Shown: one piece after another, positions 33,775 to 42,851 of the stretch | How positions within the stretch are numbered: the stretch's first letter is position 1 | Layout: each line of letters begins with the position of its first letter | Assembly: GCA_963713625.1 (NCBI GenBank) | Contig: CAVQMN010000005.1 | Coordinates: 124,001-188,000 of the forward strand | Direction of reading: 5' to 3' | DNA: 64,000 nucleotides | Source of the DNA: Bog-756 sp963713625 | GTDB lineage: Bacteria > Actinomycetota > Acidimicrobiia > Acidimicrobiales > RAAP-2 | Translations under genes and position numbers: made by a program | Notes under the pieces: generated by a model | What the model saw: only the letters and a program-made list of their open reading frames with translations | What the model was told of the DNA's origin: nothing | The model's database searches: none

Positions 33775-34668
33775 TCAGAGGATCCTCGGTGGAACGATGG
33801 CCAGGAACACGTCGGTGACCAGGAGATTGAGGATGAACAGCCCGACGCCGGTGATGACAACCGATCGGTTCACAGCTTCACCCACCCCCGCAGGGCCTCT
33901 CTTGGCGTTGAGGCCCTGATGGGAGGCGACGACCGCGGCGAGCAACCCGAACAGACCCGCTTTGAACATCGACTCGATGGCATCGGCCGGCTGGGCGAAG
34001 GAGCTGAATGAGTTGAGGAACCCACCCGCGCTGGTGTGGAGGATGAACACGGCGGCCAGGTAGCCGCTCATGATGCCGGCGAAGGCCACCACGCCGTTGA
34101 GCAGCAGTGCCACCACCACGGTGGCAAGCACCCGGGGAGCGACAAGCCGTTCGACTGGATCGACGGCCATGACCCACATCGCTGAAATCTCGTCTCGCAT
34201 GGTGCGCGATCCGAGGTCAGAGCATATGGCCGACCCGCCCGCCCCCGACAGGATGATGGCGGTGATCACCGGTGCCGCTTCTCGGACGATGCCGATGGCA
34301 TCCACCGCGCCGACGATGCCGTTGGCGCCGATCTGGACGGCGAGCCCGCCCACTTCCAGCACCAGGACCAGGCCGAAAGGGATGGCGATCAGAATTGTAG
34401 GAAGGATTGTTACCGAGACCAAGAACCAGCTCTGCTCGGCGAACTCCGACCATGAAAATCGCCGGTGGACGATGGCACCAGCCGTGGACCACACGGCATC
34501 GCACATCATGGCGAACACGTCGCCCAGAATGGCCAGCGCAGCCAGGGCCTTTTGCCCCGCGGTCCGCATCCCCCCGAGTCCCCAGGCGGGCAGGTCGATA
34601 TGTCGGAGGCCGGCCTCGCTGTCGATCACCACCCCCGTGTTCCTGCCGTCATCGACGCGCGAGGCCAT
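33775..34668 (-). CDS. yrbEA: YrbE/MlaE-type permease, first copy
   Basis: A 297-residue integral membrane protein and first gene of the mce operon. GGGGGAGG stands 2 nt before the ATG at 34668. MlaE-type motifs are SAICSDLGSRTMRDEISAMW and VMAVDPVERLVAPRVLATVV, and about five to six hydrophobic segments are seen (SVTILPTILIAIPFGLVLVL). The upstream frame to 34896 has no conserved sequence. Transcription of the whole importer should start in the 200 bp before this gene, but I see no clear -35/-10 pair. Confidence 0.93.
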   Translation of the reverse strand: MASRVDDGRNTGVVIDSEAGLRHIDLPAWGLGGMRTAGQKALAALAILGDVFAMMCDAVWSTAGAIVHRRFSWSEFAEQSWFLVSVTILPTILIAIPFGLVLVLEVGGLAVQIGANGIVGAVDAIGIVREAAPVITAIILSGAGGSAICSDLGSRTMRDEISAMWVMAVDPVERLVAPRVLATVVVALLLNGVVAFAGIMSGYLAAVFILHTSAGGFLNSFSSFAQPADAIESMFKAGLFGLLAAVVASHQGLNAKRGPAGVGEAVNRSVVITGVGLFILNLLVTDVFLAIVPPRIL

Positions 34669-35242
34669 TGCCTCCCCCTTTTCCGGAGCGGGGTCTACCC
34701 CCGAGGGCCTGCTCCTAAACCAGCGACGGTTCGAAGCCCATGGGTCTCGACCCGTTCGCGGTGGTTGGAAGCTCGACCTGTCAGGTCGCACCCTCAATCG
34801 GACCGACCGCCGGTCGTCGTCCGGCCGGCGATCGGTGTGCGACACATGGCCACAAGGGAGGACGTCGCCTTGCTCCCGTCTACAGGTTCTCCACACGGCG
34901 GCGCACAGATGCCATCCCTTCCCCTCGCAACTCGGCCAGACCGGTGAGCCTCCCCCTCACGGCCCGCACAAATCCCTCGATGGGCCCATCGATCTCGTCA
35001 CCGTCCCCGCAGGTCCGGTCTGCGTCGGTCGCTGTCACCCGAAGATCGGCGAAGAGCCTGGGGTCGGTCTTGGAGGGCTGATCCGCCACACGGCGGCGGC
35101 GACCACAGCCCTGGTGCTGGTCGTCGTCGGAGGGGCCATGCTCGGCCAGTTCCTCCCGGCCGGTCTGCGTCAGTACCTGCCCGGAACCGCACTCGAGGCC
35201 GCGGTGACAGTCCATTCGCCTGATCCCGAACGGGTCAGAACC
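34669..35242. other. Upstream region of the mce operon; possible degraded ORF
   Basis: No convincing gene. A plus-strand frame at about 34990-35240 contains RHTAAATTALVLVVVGGAML followed by GQFLPAGLRQYLPG, which resembles the membrane segment of actinobacterial anti-sigma-like proteins, but it has no good start and runs through the hairpin at 35243. It may be a decayed gene. The mce promoter must lie near 34670-34870, though I cannot point to it. Confidence 0.3.
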
Positions 35243-35280
35243 AGAACGATGCCCCCGGCCTGCGCCGGGGGCATCGTTCT
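35243..35280. terminator. Perfect 17-bp hairpin terminator
   Basis: AGAACGATGCCCCCGGC (35243-35259), loop CTGC, and the exact complement (35264-35280), followed on the plus strand by TTT and preceded on the minus strand by a symmetric A-run. It lies 54 bp after the stop of the acyltransferase gene and so probably terminates that minus-strand transcript. Confidence 0.8.
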
Positions 35281-35333
35281 TTGGGTCGAAGGTGCCGTGC
35301 GTCCCATAGACGCCGTGATGCCCACCCGCGGGC

Positions 35334-37544
35334 TCACCCGCTCCGAGTACCGGCCATCTGTTGGCGTCCCAGCTCGACAATCGACGGCCAGATCTTCGAC
35401 GCGAAGGCGTCCCCGCCGTCAAAGGTGAAGTGGACTCCGTCGGACTGACGCACCTGCACGCCATCCATGTACTCCTGGTAATGGCCGTCCGGGCAGGCCA
35501 TGGCGTTGAAGTTCAGAAGTGAGGTGCCTGGGGTTGTGGCCACGACCTGGCGGACAATGCCGTTGAACAGGGACAGTCGAGACCTCGAGTCTTCGGGCCA
35601 GGGGTCGCCGTCGGGCTGTTCACCACTGTCGTAGCAGGGGGCGGTCATGAGGACCACGTGTGCTCCGCTGGAGCCGGCCAGCCGTGCGGCATATTCGAGT
35701 TGCTGTTTCACGTACCTGGCATAGGCGGGGTTCTCGATGCTCGTCCACCGCCCCTTGTAGGTGCGGTTCGTCACTTCCCACCGTCCGACCAGGATCATGG
35801 CCACGTTGGGTTTCTCCCTGGCGATATCCGCCAGCCAGACCCGAGGCCACGCATCGCTGGCCGCGCTGTCGAGGCAGTGCCTGTCCATCGGTGCATCGAC
35901 CCCTTGAAGCTGGAACTCCGAGCCGAAGGTTACGCCGCAGCCCAGGATCCCTCCGTCGAGCATCTGGACGTCATACGAACGTTGATGCTCACTCAGGCCG
36001 ATCCCAAGTGTCAGCGCGGTTGAATCGCCCAGGAGCAGCACCTTGACCGGCGTGCCCGTGTACAGGCCGGATCTGTCCTTGATGCTCGGCAACGCGCCGG
36101 CCGCCAGCGAGGGAGCGGTCGTCGCGGCAAAAAGAGCGACCACCACGGCCAACACGGCGACCGGCGTGGCCAGCCAAGCCCTCCAGCCCTTCAGGAACGT
36201 CTTCTGCCTGACGGGGCGCTCGACGAGGTAGAAGGAGACGGTGGCGACGGTCAAGGTGGCGGCCACACGCACCGCGAACAACGAAAACCCGGTAAGGCCG
36301 GTCCGCGCGTTGTCAAGGTAGAGAAACATGGGGAAGTGCCAGAGATAGAGGCCATAGGAGATACGTCCCACATAGCGGAGAGGCGCGAACGAGAGGCACC
36401 TTGCGAGAACTGAGTGCTGTGAGCAGGCCACACTGAACAGCACACAAGAGGTGGCCAGTGCCGCCAGCAGGAAGCCGCCGCGATAGGCGAATGAGTCGTT
36501 GTAGGTGACCATTGTCCACAGCAGGGCGCTTCCGGCCACGCCGGCCAGGCCCACCCCCAGCACGATCTGGCGCCCGAGCGTCGATCGGGCCGCCCAGGCC
36601 GGATCACCACCGAGCCGGAGGCGCTCGGGGTCATCGGCGGCGAGTGGGATCCCAACCCGCCGACGATGATCGGCCCACATCGACAACGAAACCGCCAGTG
36701 CTCCTCCGATCAGAAGGGACTGGGCGCGTGTATCGGTCCCGTAGTACACCCTGTTGACGTGGGCCGGGGAGTAGAGAAGGGCCATCTCCGTTGCCGACGC
36801 CAGTGCCCCGACGATGCAAACGACCAGCAGCGCACGTTTCCTGCGCCAGATCTTGAAGACGCCGAGGACGATCAGCGGCCAGATCAGGTAGAACTGCTCT
36901 TCGACCGCCAGCGACCACGTATGGGTCAACGGTGAGGTAAGTCCGGTCCGGACGAAGTAGTTGGAACCGATGGCGATGAAGTGCCAGTTGGCGAAGTAAA
37001 AGAGGGCGGAAACTCCGTCGGATCGGATGTGGGTGTAGGTGCCCGGTGGGACGAGAAAGGCGGCGTACAACGCCACCCCGAGCAGTACCACGAGCAGCGC
37101 GGGAAGGAGTCGACGGGCCCGCCGTGCCCAGAATGCCCCGAGCCGAATCGTCGACGACCGTTGCCATTCGGTGATGAGAAGCGACGTGATGAGGAAGCCG
37201 GAGAGGGCGAAGAACGTGTCGAGGGAGTAAAAGCCCCCCGAGGTCAGAAAGACGCCTCCGTGGTAGCCCATGATGACGACGATGGCCACGCCGCGTAACC
37301 CGTCGAGCGCCGGGATATAGGAGAGACCCGGACCCTGCCAGGGAGCGTCGGGATCCGCGGGCCCGTGTAGCACCTCGCTTCCGCCCTGGGTGCCACCATC
37401 GGTCACGGAGCCAGTCCCGAACGGAAGCGAGGGTGGGTCGGGGACGACGGTCTTCGGGTCGCTGCGGGACCACACGGACTGGCGCGAGCCATGCAGGTCC
37501 CAGTGGTCGGATCGAGCATCTCTGGAGGGTAGCCCGCATGGCAC
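35334..37544 (-). CDS. Acyltransferase-3 (OafA/YrhL) with C-terminal SGNH domain
   Basis: The frame encodes 736 residues. The acyltransferase-3 domain begins YIPALDGLRGVAIVVIMGYH, with the catalytic-type His in that segment, GGFYSLDTFFALSGFLITSL and SPLTHTWSLAVEEQFYLIWP, and about ten hydrophobic helices. The C-terminal SGNH hydrolase-like domain contains VLLLGDSTALTLG and ends with SDGVHFTFDGG, the GDS Ser and the DxxH pair. Such proteins O-acylate surface glycans or lipids. The first 46 codons look unstructured; a GTG at 37406 is an alternative start. Confidence 0.9.
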   Translation of the reverse strand: MPCGLPSRDARSDHWDLHGSRQSVWSRSDPKTVVPDPPSLPFGTGSVTDGGTQGGSEVLHGPADPDAPWQGPGLSYIPALDGLRGVAIVVIMGYHGGVFLTSGGFYSLDTFFALSGFLITSLLITEWQRSSTIRLGAFWARRARRLLPALLVVLLGVALYAAFLVPPGTYTHIRSDGVSALFYFANWHFIAIGSNYFVRTGLTSPLTHTWSLAVEEQFYLIWPLIVLGVFKIWRRKRALLVVCIVGALASATEMALLYSPAHVNRVYYGTDTRAQSLLIGGALAVSLSMWADHRRRVGIPLAADDPERLRLGGDPAWAARSTLGRQIVLGVGLAGVAGSALLWTMVTYNDSFAYRGGFLLAALATSCVLFSVACSQHSVLARCLSFAPLRYVGRISYGLYLWHFPMFLYLDNARTGLTGFSLFAVRVAATLTVATVSFYLVERPVRQKTFLKGWRAWLATPVAVLAVVVALFAATTAPSLAAGALPSIKDRSGLYTGTPVKVLLLGDSTALTLGIGLSEHQRSYDVQMLDGGILGCGVTFGSEFQLQGVDAPMDRHCLDSAASDAWPRVWLADIAREKPNVAMILVGRWEVTNRTYKGRWTSIENPAYARYVKQQLEYAARLAGSSGAHVVLMTAPCYDSGEQPDGDPWPEDSRSRLSLFNGIVRQVVATTPGTSLLNFNAMACPDGHYQEYMDGVQVRQSDGVHFTFDGGDAFASKIWPSIVELGRQQMAGTRSG

Positions 37545-37939
37545 GGAGGGGGGTTGCAGGCCCGCTTCAGGACATGGGCATTTGGTGTCGCCGGCGAGAA
37601 GACCTCAGGAGTCGTTACGCAGGCCTTCGGTGGCGTCCGAGAAGAGGACTCCCGACCTGTCGAGGGCGAGACTCCGGCCGGTCGAACCCCTCGGGATCAC
37701 GGTGACGGATGGCATTTTGGACCGATTCCGGTTGGTCCCTCGGGAGGGGACGGCGACAGCCGTGAGGACTGTGAGATCGGTCTTGCCTCAGGGCGCCGGC
37801 GGACACAGTGGTGGACGGCTGGTATCGGGCATACCAGGTAACGCTGAGCCACCGCCCCCCGATCTGGTCGGTGAACGCTGAGAGCGGGGAAGTGCACGAA
37901 GCGGGGGCCGGGGACGTCGATTCGCTCTAAAGGGGGGCG
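37545..37939. other. 395-bp stretch without a recognised gene
   Basis: Several frames are open on both strands because of high GC, but none has a ribosome site together with recognisable sequence. I see no RNA gene or strong hairpin. Confidence 0.4.
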
Positions 37940-38209
37940 CTACCCGTCCCGATCGAAGAGGAAGTTCCGGACTCTTCGCCTCGGTGACCTCCGCCGCCCC
38001 GCGACGGGGCCGATCGTGATGGTGACCTGGCTCGTCGACGGAGCTGCTCCAGCCGTCACGTACCCGCTCCGATGGACGGTTTCACAGGCTGGGCACGTGA
38101 CCGGAGACCGGCTGAAGTCAGGATGCATCGAAGTATCCGACAGATGGCGGGGCCACCGGGCCGGCTCTGGTTCGGCGAAGGCGTGGCCGCAATGGTCGCA
38201 CCACAACAT
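37940..38209 (-). CDS. Small zinc-ribbon-like protein
   Basis: An 89-residue protein starting MLWCDHCGHAFAEPEP behind AGAGG. Two CxxC pairs (WCDHCG and VTCPACETVH) separated by about 37 residues suggest a zinc ribbon. The C-terminal third is Arg-rich (GRRRSPRRRVRNFLF) and could bind nucleic acid. I know no named family. It stands alone on the minus strand between the acyltransferase and another small unknown gene. Confidence 0.5.
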   Translation of the reverse strand: MLWCDHCGHAFAEPEPARWPRHLSDTSMHPDFSRSPVTCPACETVHRSGYVTAGAAPSTSQVTITIGPVAGRRRSPRRRVRNFLFDRDG

Positions 38210-38394
38210 GTACAAGCCTCTACCCGTAACCGGCTTCAAGAAACACTCGGGGTTTGGCACTGGGTGGGATGACTTCTGGAGCTGATCAGCGAGCGAAGGA
38301 GATACGTTCTCTCCGAGGCGACACCGTGGTCACGGCCCTGGGAAGAAGATATTCGCCGCGCTGGGCAGAACCGTAAAGACACAGAAAGCAGCAG

Positions 38395-38820
38395 CTATTC
38401 GCCGGACCGCACGCTGGGGTGGGAGAGAAGGTGGGGGATACCGAGTGCTACGACTTGTTCAGGATGAACGTCCTCTCGTCCGCCGCGCATGAGGGCCAGC
38501 TCAATCGGAACGAGGCAGTCCCGTTGGAGCTGTTCGACGGTGAAGAGGTCTCCCTTCGAGCTGACCAGCAGTTCGCGTGCGAACGTGCTGGTTGCCCAGG
38601 CCCACGTTCCGCTCGGACGGTTGAGACCCGTTTCACTTCGTGCGCGTTCGATGATCTCGGACGCCTGTCCGTGAGCGATCCAGTTGAGGTGGACCCATGC
38701 CGGAGGCTGCCTCTTTCTGACCTGATAGAAACTCATCGCTCGACCCATAAGGAGTGCGGTGGTCTCCTCGATCAGCTTGGTGGCTTCGGTAGTGGCTCGC
38801 CGCGATCTGTGGAGCATCAC
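38395..38820 (-). CDS. Hypothetical protein
   Basis: A 141-residue frame with AAAGGGG about 8 nt before a GTG-ATG pair. The sequence is mixed helical and polar (KLIEETTALLMGRAMSFYQV, WAWATSTFARELLVSSKGDL, VEQLQRDCLVPIELALMRGG) without signal peptide, membrane segment or known motif. A real cytoplasmic protein is likely from the balanced composition and the ribosome site. The function is unknown. Confidence 0.5.
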   Translation of the reverse strand: MMLHRSRRATTEATKLIEETTALLMGRAMSFYQVRKRQPPAWVHLNWIAHGQASEIIERARSETGLNRPSGTWAWATSTFARELLVSSKGDLFTVEQLQRDCLVPIELALMRGGREDVHPEQVVALGIPHLLSHPSVRSGE

Positions 38821-38892
38821 AACAACCCCTTTCTCTACGATGTGGCATGCCGGTCCGAGCGATTGGGCGTCTCGAACTACCCATCCGTCCCG

Positions 38893-39459
38893 TCATGGCC
38901 GGGTCCCGGGTCGGTGCTTCTCCGGCCCCTCCATGTTGGCACTTTGACGGCGACCTGACAGGGGGAGGACGAGCCAAAAACCGACGAACATCGATGCCGC
39001 CGTTAGGCTCACTGCCGGGCCGGCTGGCCCGTTCGCTACTGAGCTACTGACCAGCAGTGCTGCACCGCAAATCGACGTGGCGATAGTCGCCAGTTTTGTC
39101 AGGGCCAACATATTGGCCACCTGCAAGAACCGCGCCTTGCGATGGTGGCGAAGGTTGAGCCGATGGTAGGCGACAGGTGCCGAAACCGGCGCGGCAGCGA
39201 GCGCCGCCGTCAGGATCACTGCGATGTACAGGTGACGCTGGTTCAGGTCCAGATGTGCGAATCGTGCGCTGAATGGCAGCGCCAGTAGAAAGCCGAAGAG
39301 TACCGGAACCCCAGTGCTGGCAGTGCGGAGCTCCTGTAGTAGTTCCAACAGGTTCCGATCATTTCGTCCGTCTTCCGATTCACGCCGTCTGGATTCATCC
39401 CGCGGCCGCTCGAAGGTTGCATTTCGGATACCCGTACGGTTGCCCAGCCCGGTAGTCAT
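38893..39459 (-). CDS. DUF6328-like membrane protein
   Basis: A 188-residue protein with a polar N-terminus and about four hydrophobic helices. NLLELLQELRTASTGVPVLF is followed by GFLLALPFSARFAHLDLNQR and APVAYHRLNLRHHRKARFLQ, the pattern I recall for DUF6328, whose function is unknown. The next gene on the minus strand upstream is a tiny hydrophobic protein, and stress-type genes follow, so a membrane-stress role is possible by context only. Confidence 0.75.
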   Translation of the reverse strand: MTTGLGNRTGIRNATFERPRDESRRRESEDGRNDRNLLELLQELRTASTGVPVLFGFLLALPFSARFAHLDLNQRHLYIAVILTAALAAAPVSAPVAYHRLNLRHHRKARFLQVANMLALTKLATIATSICGAALLVSSSVANGPAGPAVSLTAASMFVGFWLVLPLSGRRQSANMEGPEKHRPGTRP

Positions 39460-39478
39460 CCGGCGCCTAGGCGACCAC

Positions 39479-39631
39479 TCAGGACCGCGACTTGCCGGCG
39501 ACCCCCGTGGTCACCAGGCCGGCCAACCATAGAACGAAGAAAGCGAACGCGACGACCCACAGGACATGGACGGCAAATCCCGCGCCGACAAAGACGAAGG
39601 CCAGTGTGAGGAGCCCGACGATGATTCCCAT
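39479..39631 (-). CDS. 50-residue hydrophobic membrane protein
   Basis: MGIIVGLLTLAFVFVGAGFA and then VHVLWVVAFAFFVLWLAGL make one or two membrane helices, with a short basic end (GKSRS). Very small proteins of this form are common in actinobacteria and often sit near stress genes. The frame extends to 39826 but that part is Arg/Pro-rich and unlike any membrane protein, so I chose the internal ATG. The ribosome site is weak. Confidence 0.55.
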   Translation of the reverse strand: MGIIVGLLTLAFVFVGAGFAVHVLWVVAFAFFVLWLAGLVTTGVAGKSRS

Positions 39632-39927
39632 GGGGGTGCTGTACCCGACTCGCGGAGGTGCAAACGTCGGAGGATCTCGCCTTGCCCGGCGGCGCGACCC
39701 ACTCACCGTTCGCGACAGGCGAGGACGATGCACCGACCGTTCGCCAGTGAACCTGCGGGGATGGGCCATGAGCGCGGTGCCCCGAGTGCGCAACGGGGCT
39801 CGTTGGTCGAGAGTGGATCTGATCAAACATCCGGATTAGAGGATGCCGATCCGGGCATAGTGAGTTGGCAGCGCAGCTGCGGTATGGGGGTGGGTGTTCC
39901 GCTGGGCACTTGTCCCTTGGAGGGTTC

Positions 39928-40290
39928 GTGACCAGAATGCACTTCACTAATGATCCGGAGTGCGTCGCAGCGTGCAGGGATTTTGTCGCGCAGGCGCTCC
40001 GGTCACGCCCGGTCGAGGTTGTGGACCGAGCAGTTCTGGTGGCCAGCGAGCTCGTGACGAATGTGATTCGCCACACGCCGACCGGCGGCGTACTCGAGGT
40101 GATCGTTGCCCGCCAGCAGCTGCGACTGGAGGTCAGCGACTTCAGCCACGATCAGCCCTTGGAGCTTCCTCACGGGGAGTCGGCTACCCACGGTCGGGGC
40201 GTACCCATTGTGACTTCATTGTCGAGCAACTGGGGAGTTCACCAGAGCCGCGCCGGAAAGACGATCTGGGCGACGTTTGACCACCACTGA
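39928..40290 (+). CDS. RsbW-like anti-sigma/ATP-binding kinase protein
   Basis: A 120-residue GHKL ATPase domain starting at GTG 39928 with GGAGGG 5 nt upstream. The N-box is ASELVTNVIRHTPTGG and the G-box HGRGVPIVTSL. Such stand-alone domains phosphorylate anti-anti-sigma factors or sequester sigma factors in the general stress response. No sigma or antagonist gene is adjacent, but a PP2C-type phosphatase with PAS/GAF sensors is 2.5 kb away (42852-45020) and could be the opposing enzyme. Confidence 0.85.
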   Translation: MTRMHFTNDPECVAACRDFVAQALRSRPVEVVDRAVLVASELVTNVIRHTPTGGVLEVIVARQQLRLEVSDFSHDQPLELPHGESATHGRGVPIVTSLSSNWGVHQSRAGKTIWATFDHH

Positions 40291-40319
40291 CGAGCCCTGG
40301 AGATCAGTGCCCCGTCAGT
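40286..40319. terminator. Hairpin between convergent genes
   Basis: ACTGACG (40286-40292) and CGTCAGT (40313-40319) form a 7-bp stem between the stop codons of the RsbW-like gene and the CHAD-domain gene. It may end both transcripts. No T-run follows. Confidence 0.35.
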
Positions 40320-41833
40320 CATGACGACACCGTCAGCCAACGAGCTCGCTGGGGACGGTTGAGGCGGTGCCCAGCGGATAGCCAATGGGCCCTGGCGTGG
40401 AGCTGTCTGCGCCGTTGATCGGCGGCCAGCTGACCTGCGGCGAAACCGACGATTCCTGGACCGTCCTCAGCTTGACGACGCAGCCACTGTTGGGCGACAA
40501 CCGCATCCTGGTGGTGGCCCAGGATCGTCTGGATTCGTTTGGCTCTCTTGGCCAGCGAGCGGGCCTGCTTCCCGGCGGCAGGCGACAAGAGCTCGGCGGC
40601 ATACCGCATCTGCTTGGCCCGAATCCTGACCTTGTGGAGTCGGCGGTCGGTGGGCCGCCGTTCGGCTCGATGGGCCGCCTTCTGGAGCTTGCGCCACACG
40701 GCCCCCGCCAGAGTTGGCAGTACGTCAAGAGCGAACTGGTTCGAAACCGAGGGTTCGGCATAGGGCGGATTGGATGCCGCCGCATGCAGCCTGTCCAACA
40801 GAGTGAGGTATCTGTCACTGCCGATTACCAGGGCCACTCTACGGCACGCATCTGCCCGTTCTCTGCGCAGTATGGCCACGAGAACGGCCTGGCCCTCGGC
40901 GTCGACGGTTTCCCGCCGCCTCTCGTCAGTGAAGTGTTCGGCGAGCACGTCGCAGTCTCGGACCTCACCGAGGGCCGACCCGAGCCACTGTAGATCGTCC
41001 CGTGTGTGCCGGAGCCAGATCGGGTCCAGGATGTCGCCGACCGTCTTGAGGTCCGAGCGAAGGCGACGCGATGCCACCCGGGCCTGGTGGATGGACTCGG
41101 GAGCCGGATCGGATGGGTCCATCCTCAGCCGGTAATCCTGGTCGACGAGACGCCGCAGCGATGACCCGATTCCCCTCCGCACGACATCGTCCACCGTCAG
41201 TGTCGGTCCAGGACCGAAAGCATCGTCCCCGTCGGCCCGGCCGAGGGCCCGACCGAGCTTGGGGCCTGCTGAGCCCGGCCGGGCACCGGCTTCCATCAGG
41301 CGGTCCAGCACCATCCCAACGCGGCCATCATCCTCACCGACCTCGAGTTCGACCTCGTGGAAGCGGAGGCCGTCCTGACGTCCTCCGTGGACCGTGACAT
41401 CGTCGTCGTCTATTTCACCGATGGGCTTTCCGGTCTCGTCGTTGAGCGAGACCCGCCGGCGCGCGCATTCCAACTCGGCCACCACCTGAAGTGGCTCGCG
41501 CCGCAGCACGGCTCGCAGGATCTCCCGTACCTCTGGCGGTACCGAACTCGCGGGCCCGACCCAGGTGTGCTCAGACCGGACCGTTTGGGGCGCGTCGCCT
41601 CGAATCGGAAGCTTCAGCGTCCAGATGCCGGGTCCCTCATCCTCGCCCCGGCGGTGGCGAAAGGTGATGTCCGCGGCCCAGAGTCGGAGGTCGGCGGAAT
41701 CGAGGTAGGTCGACCAGAGGTGCTGGAGCGGGAGAACCGCGGAGCGCGGGACGATCGGCCGGAGATCCGGGAGGGTGAAATCGAAGTCGGCATCTAGTTT
41801 GGTCTCGCGCTCGATCGTGACGTTCATGGACAT
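40319..41833 (-). CDS. CYTH-CHAD domain protein
   Basis: A 504-residue protein starting MSMNVTIERETKLDADFDF. The N-terminal CYTH domain has the ExExK-type start (ERETKL) and ELECARRRVSL, HEVELEVGEDDG. The C-terminal CHAD domain has HQARVASRRLRSDLKTVGDI, EVRDCDVLAEHF and KVRIRAKQMRYAAELLSPAA, with conserved His and Arg for polyphosphate binding. CYTH proteins hydrolyse triphosphates and CHAD domains bind polyphosphate. It converges on the RsbW-like gene. Confidence 0.92.
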   Translation of the reverse strand: MSMNVTIERETKLDADFDFTLPDLRPIVPRSAVLPLQHLWSTYLDSADLRLWAADITFRHRRGEDEGPGIWTLKLPIRGDAPQTVRSEHTWVGPASSVPPEVREILRAVLRREPLQVVAELECARRRVSLNDETGKPIGEIDDDDVTVHGGRQDGLRFHEVELEVGEDDGRVGMVLDRLMEAGARPGSAGPKLGRALGRADGDDAFGPGPTLTVDDVVRRGIGSSLRRLVDQDYRLRMDPSDPAPESIHQARVASRRLRSDLKTVGDILDPIWLRHTRDDLQWLGSALGEVRDCDVLAEHFTDERRRETVDAEGQAVLVAILRRERADACRRVALVIGSDRYLTLLDRLHAAASNPPYAEPSVSNQFALDVLPTLAGAVWRKLQKAAHRAERRPTDRRLHKVRIRAKQMRYAAELLSPAAGKQARSLAKRAKRIQTILGHHQDAVVAQQWLRRQAEDGPGIVGFAAGQLAADQRRRQLHARAHWLSAGHRLNRPQRARWLTVSS

Positions 41834-41987
41834 GCCGTACCCCGTGGTTGCCGCACCAACCATCTGATCCATCTGCACGTACGCCACTGGTGCCACCACC
41901 CCGGGGCGGCCTGTGGGTCACCGACGGCGTTACAGGCCGGGTCCGAAGGAGAATGGGCGCGGTACCCCGCGACACCTTGGCGTCGCG

Positions 41988-42563
41988 TCAGGCGGCGGCC
42001 GCATTCCGTAAAGCGCCGAACACCTCGGTCAGTTTGGCATTGAAGGCGTCGAGGTCGTCGGGTTTGCGGCTGGTGATCAACGTGTTGGGACCGCTGCGAC
42101 ACACCTGGACCTCCTCATCGACCCAGGTCCCGCCCGCGTTCACGATATCGGTCTGGAGACTTGGCCAAGATGTGAGCATCCGCCCCCGAACGAGATCACC
42201 CTCGACCAGCACCCACGGCGCGTGGCAGATAACAGCGGCGGGCCTTCCCTCTCGGAACATCTGTCGCACGAAACGCACGGCAGCCTCGTCAGTGCGGAGT
42301 TGATCAGCGTTGGCGACTCCACCAGGGAGAACCAGGGCTTCGAAATCCTCAACGTCCGCCTCAGACGTATTGAGGTCGACCGGGAACCGACCCGACTTGT
42401 CCAGGTGGTTCATGAGCTGAACTTGTTCTCCGTCGGTGGCCACCAGCCTCGGCAAGCCTCCCCGAGCCCTCACGTGGTCCCAGGGTCGTCGCAGCTCCGC
42501 CTCTTCGATACCTTCGCCGGACACCACAAAAGCCACCTTGATCCCAGTCAGTTCACCGCTCAT
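41988..42563 (-). CDS. DJ-1/PfpI-family protein
   Basis: A 191-residue protein starting MSGELTGIKVAFVVSGEGIE. The nucleophile Cys is in RPAAVICHAPWVLVEGDLVR, preceded by FEALVLPGGVANADQLR. The composition and length match the PfpI branch (deglycase/protease-like stress proteins). The upstream frame to 42629 has no conserved sequence; AAAGGAAA stands before the chosen ATG. It diverges from the PAS-GAF-PP2C gene with about 290 bp between them. That spacer shows no other gene. Confidence 0.88.
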   Translation of the reverse strand: MSGELTGIKVAFVVSGEGIEEAELRRPWDHVRARGGLPRLVATDGEQVQLMNHLDKSGRFPVDLNTSEADVEDFEALVLPGGVANADQLRTDEAAVRFVRQMFREGRPAAVICHAPWVLVEGDLVRGRMLTSWPSLQTDIVNAGGTWVDEEVQVCRSGPNTLITSRKPDDLDAFNAKLTEVFGALRNAAAA

Positions 42564-42851
42564 CGATTCATTTCCTTTCTCGACTCGGCTCGAGGCATGG
42601 CTGGCGTCCGCACTACCAGTCGACCCCATGTGTTGCCACGGATGGCCACACTCTCTCTGTCACAGATGGCTGTACCCCTTCATCGACGCTGCTAACCGCG
42701 GCACGTATACGTTGACTCCCCCCGCATTCGAACGAGGTGGTGATGCCAGCCGAATGGGGCCCGGTGGCAAGGTCGTGGCTCGACGACTTCCTGTCACGCT
42801 GAGTTGCTCAGGCCTGGTTTTCCCTACCCATGCTCACTAACATCCTGGTGG

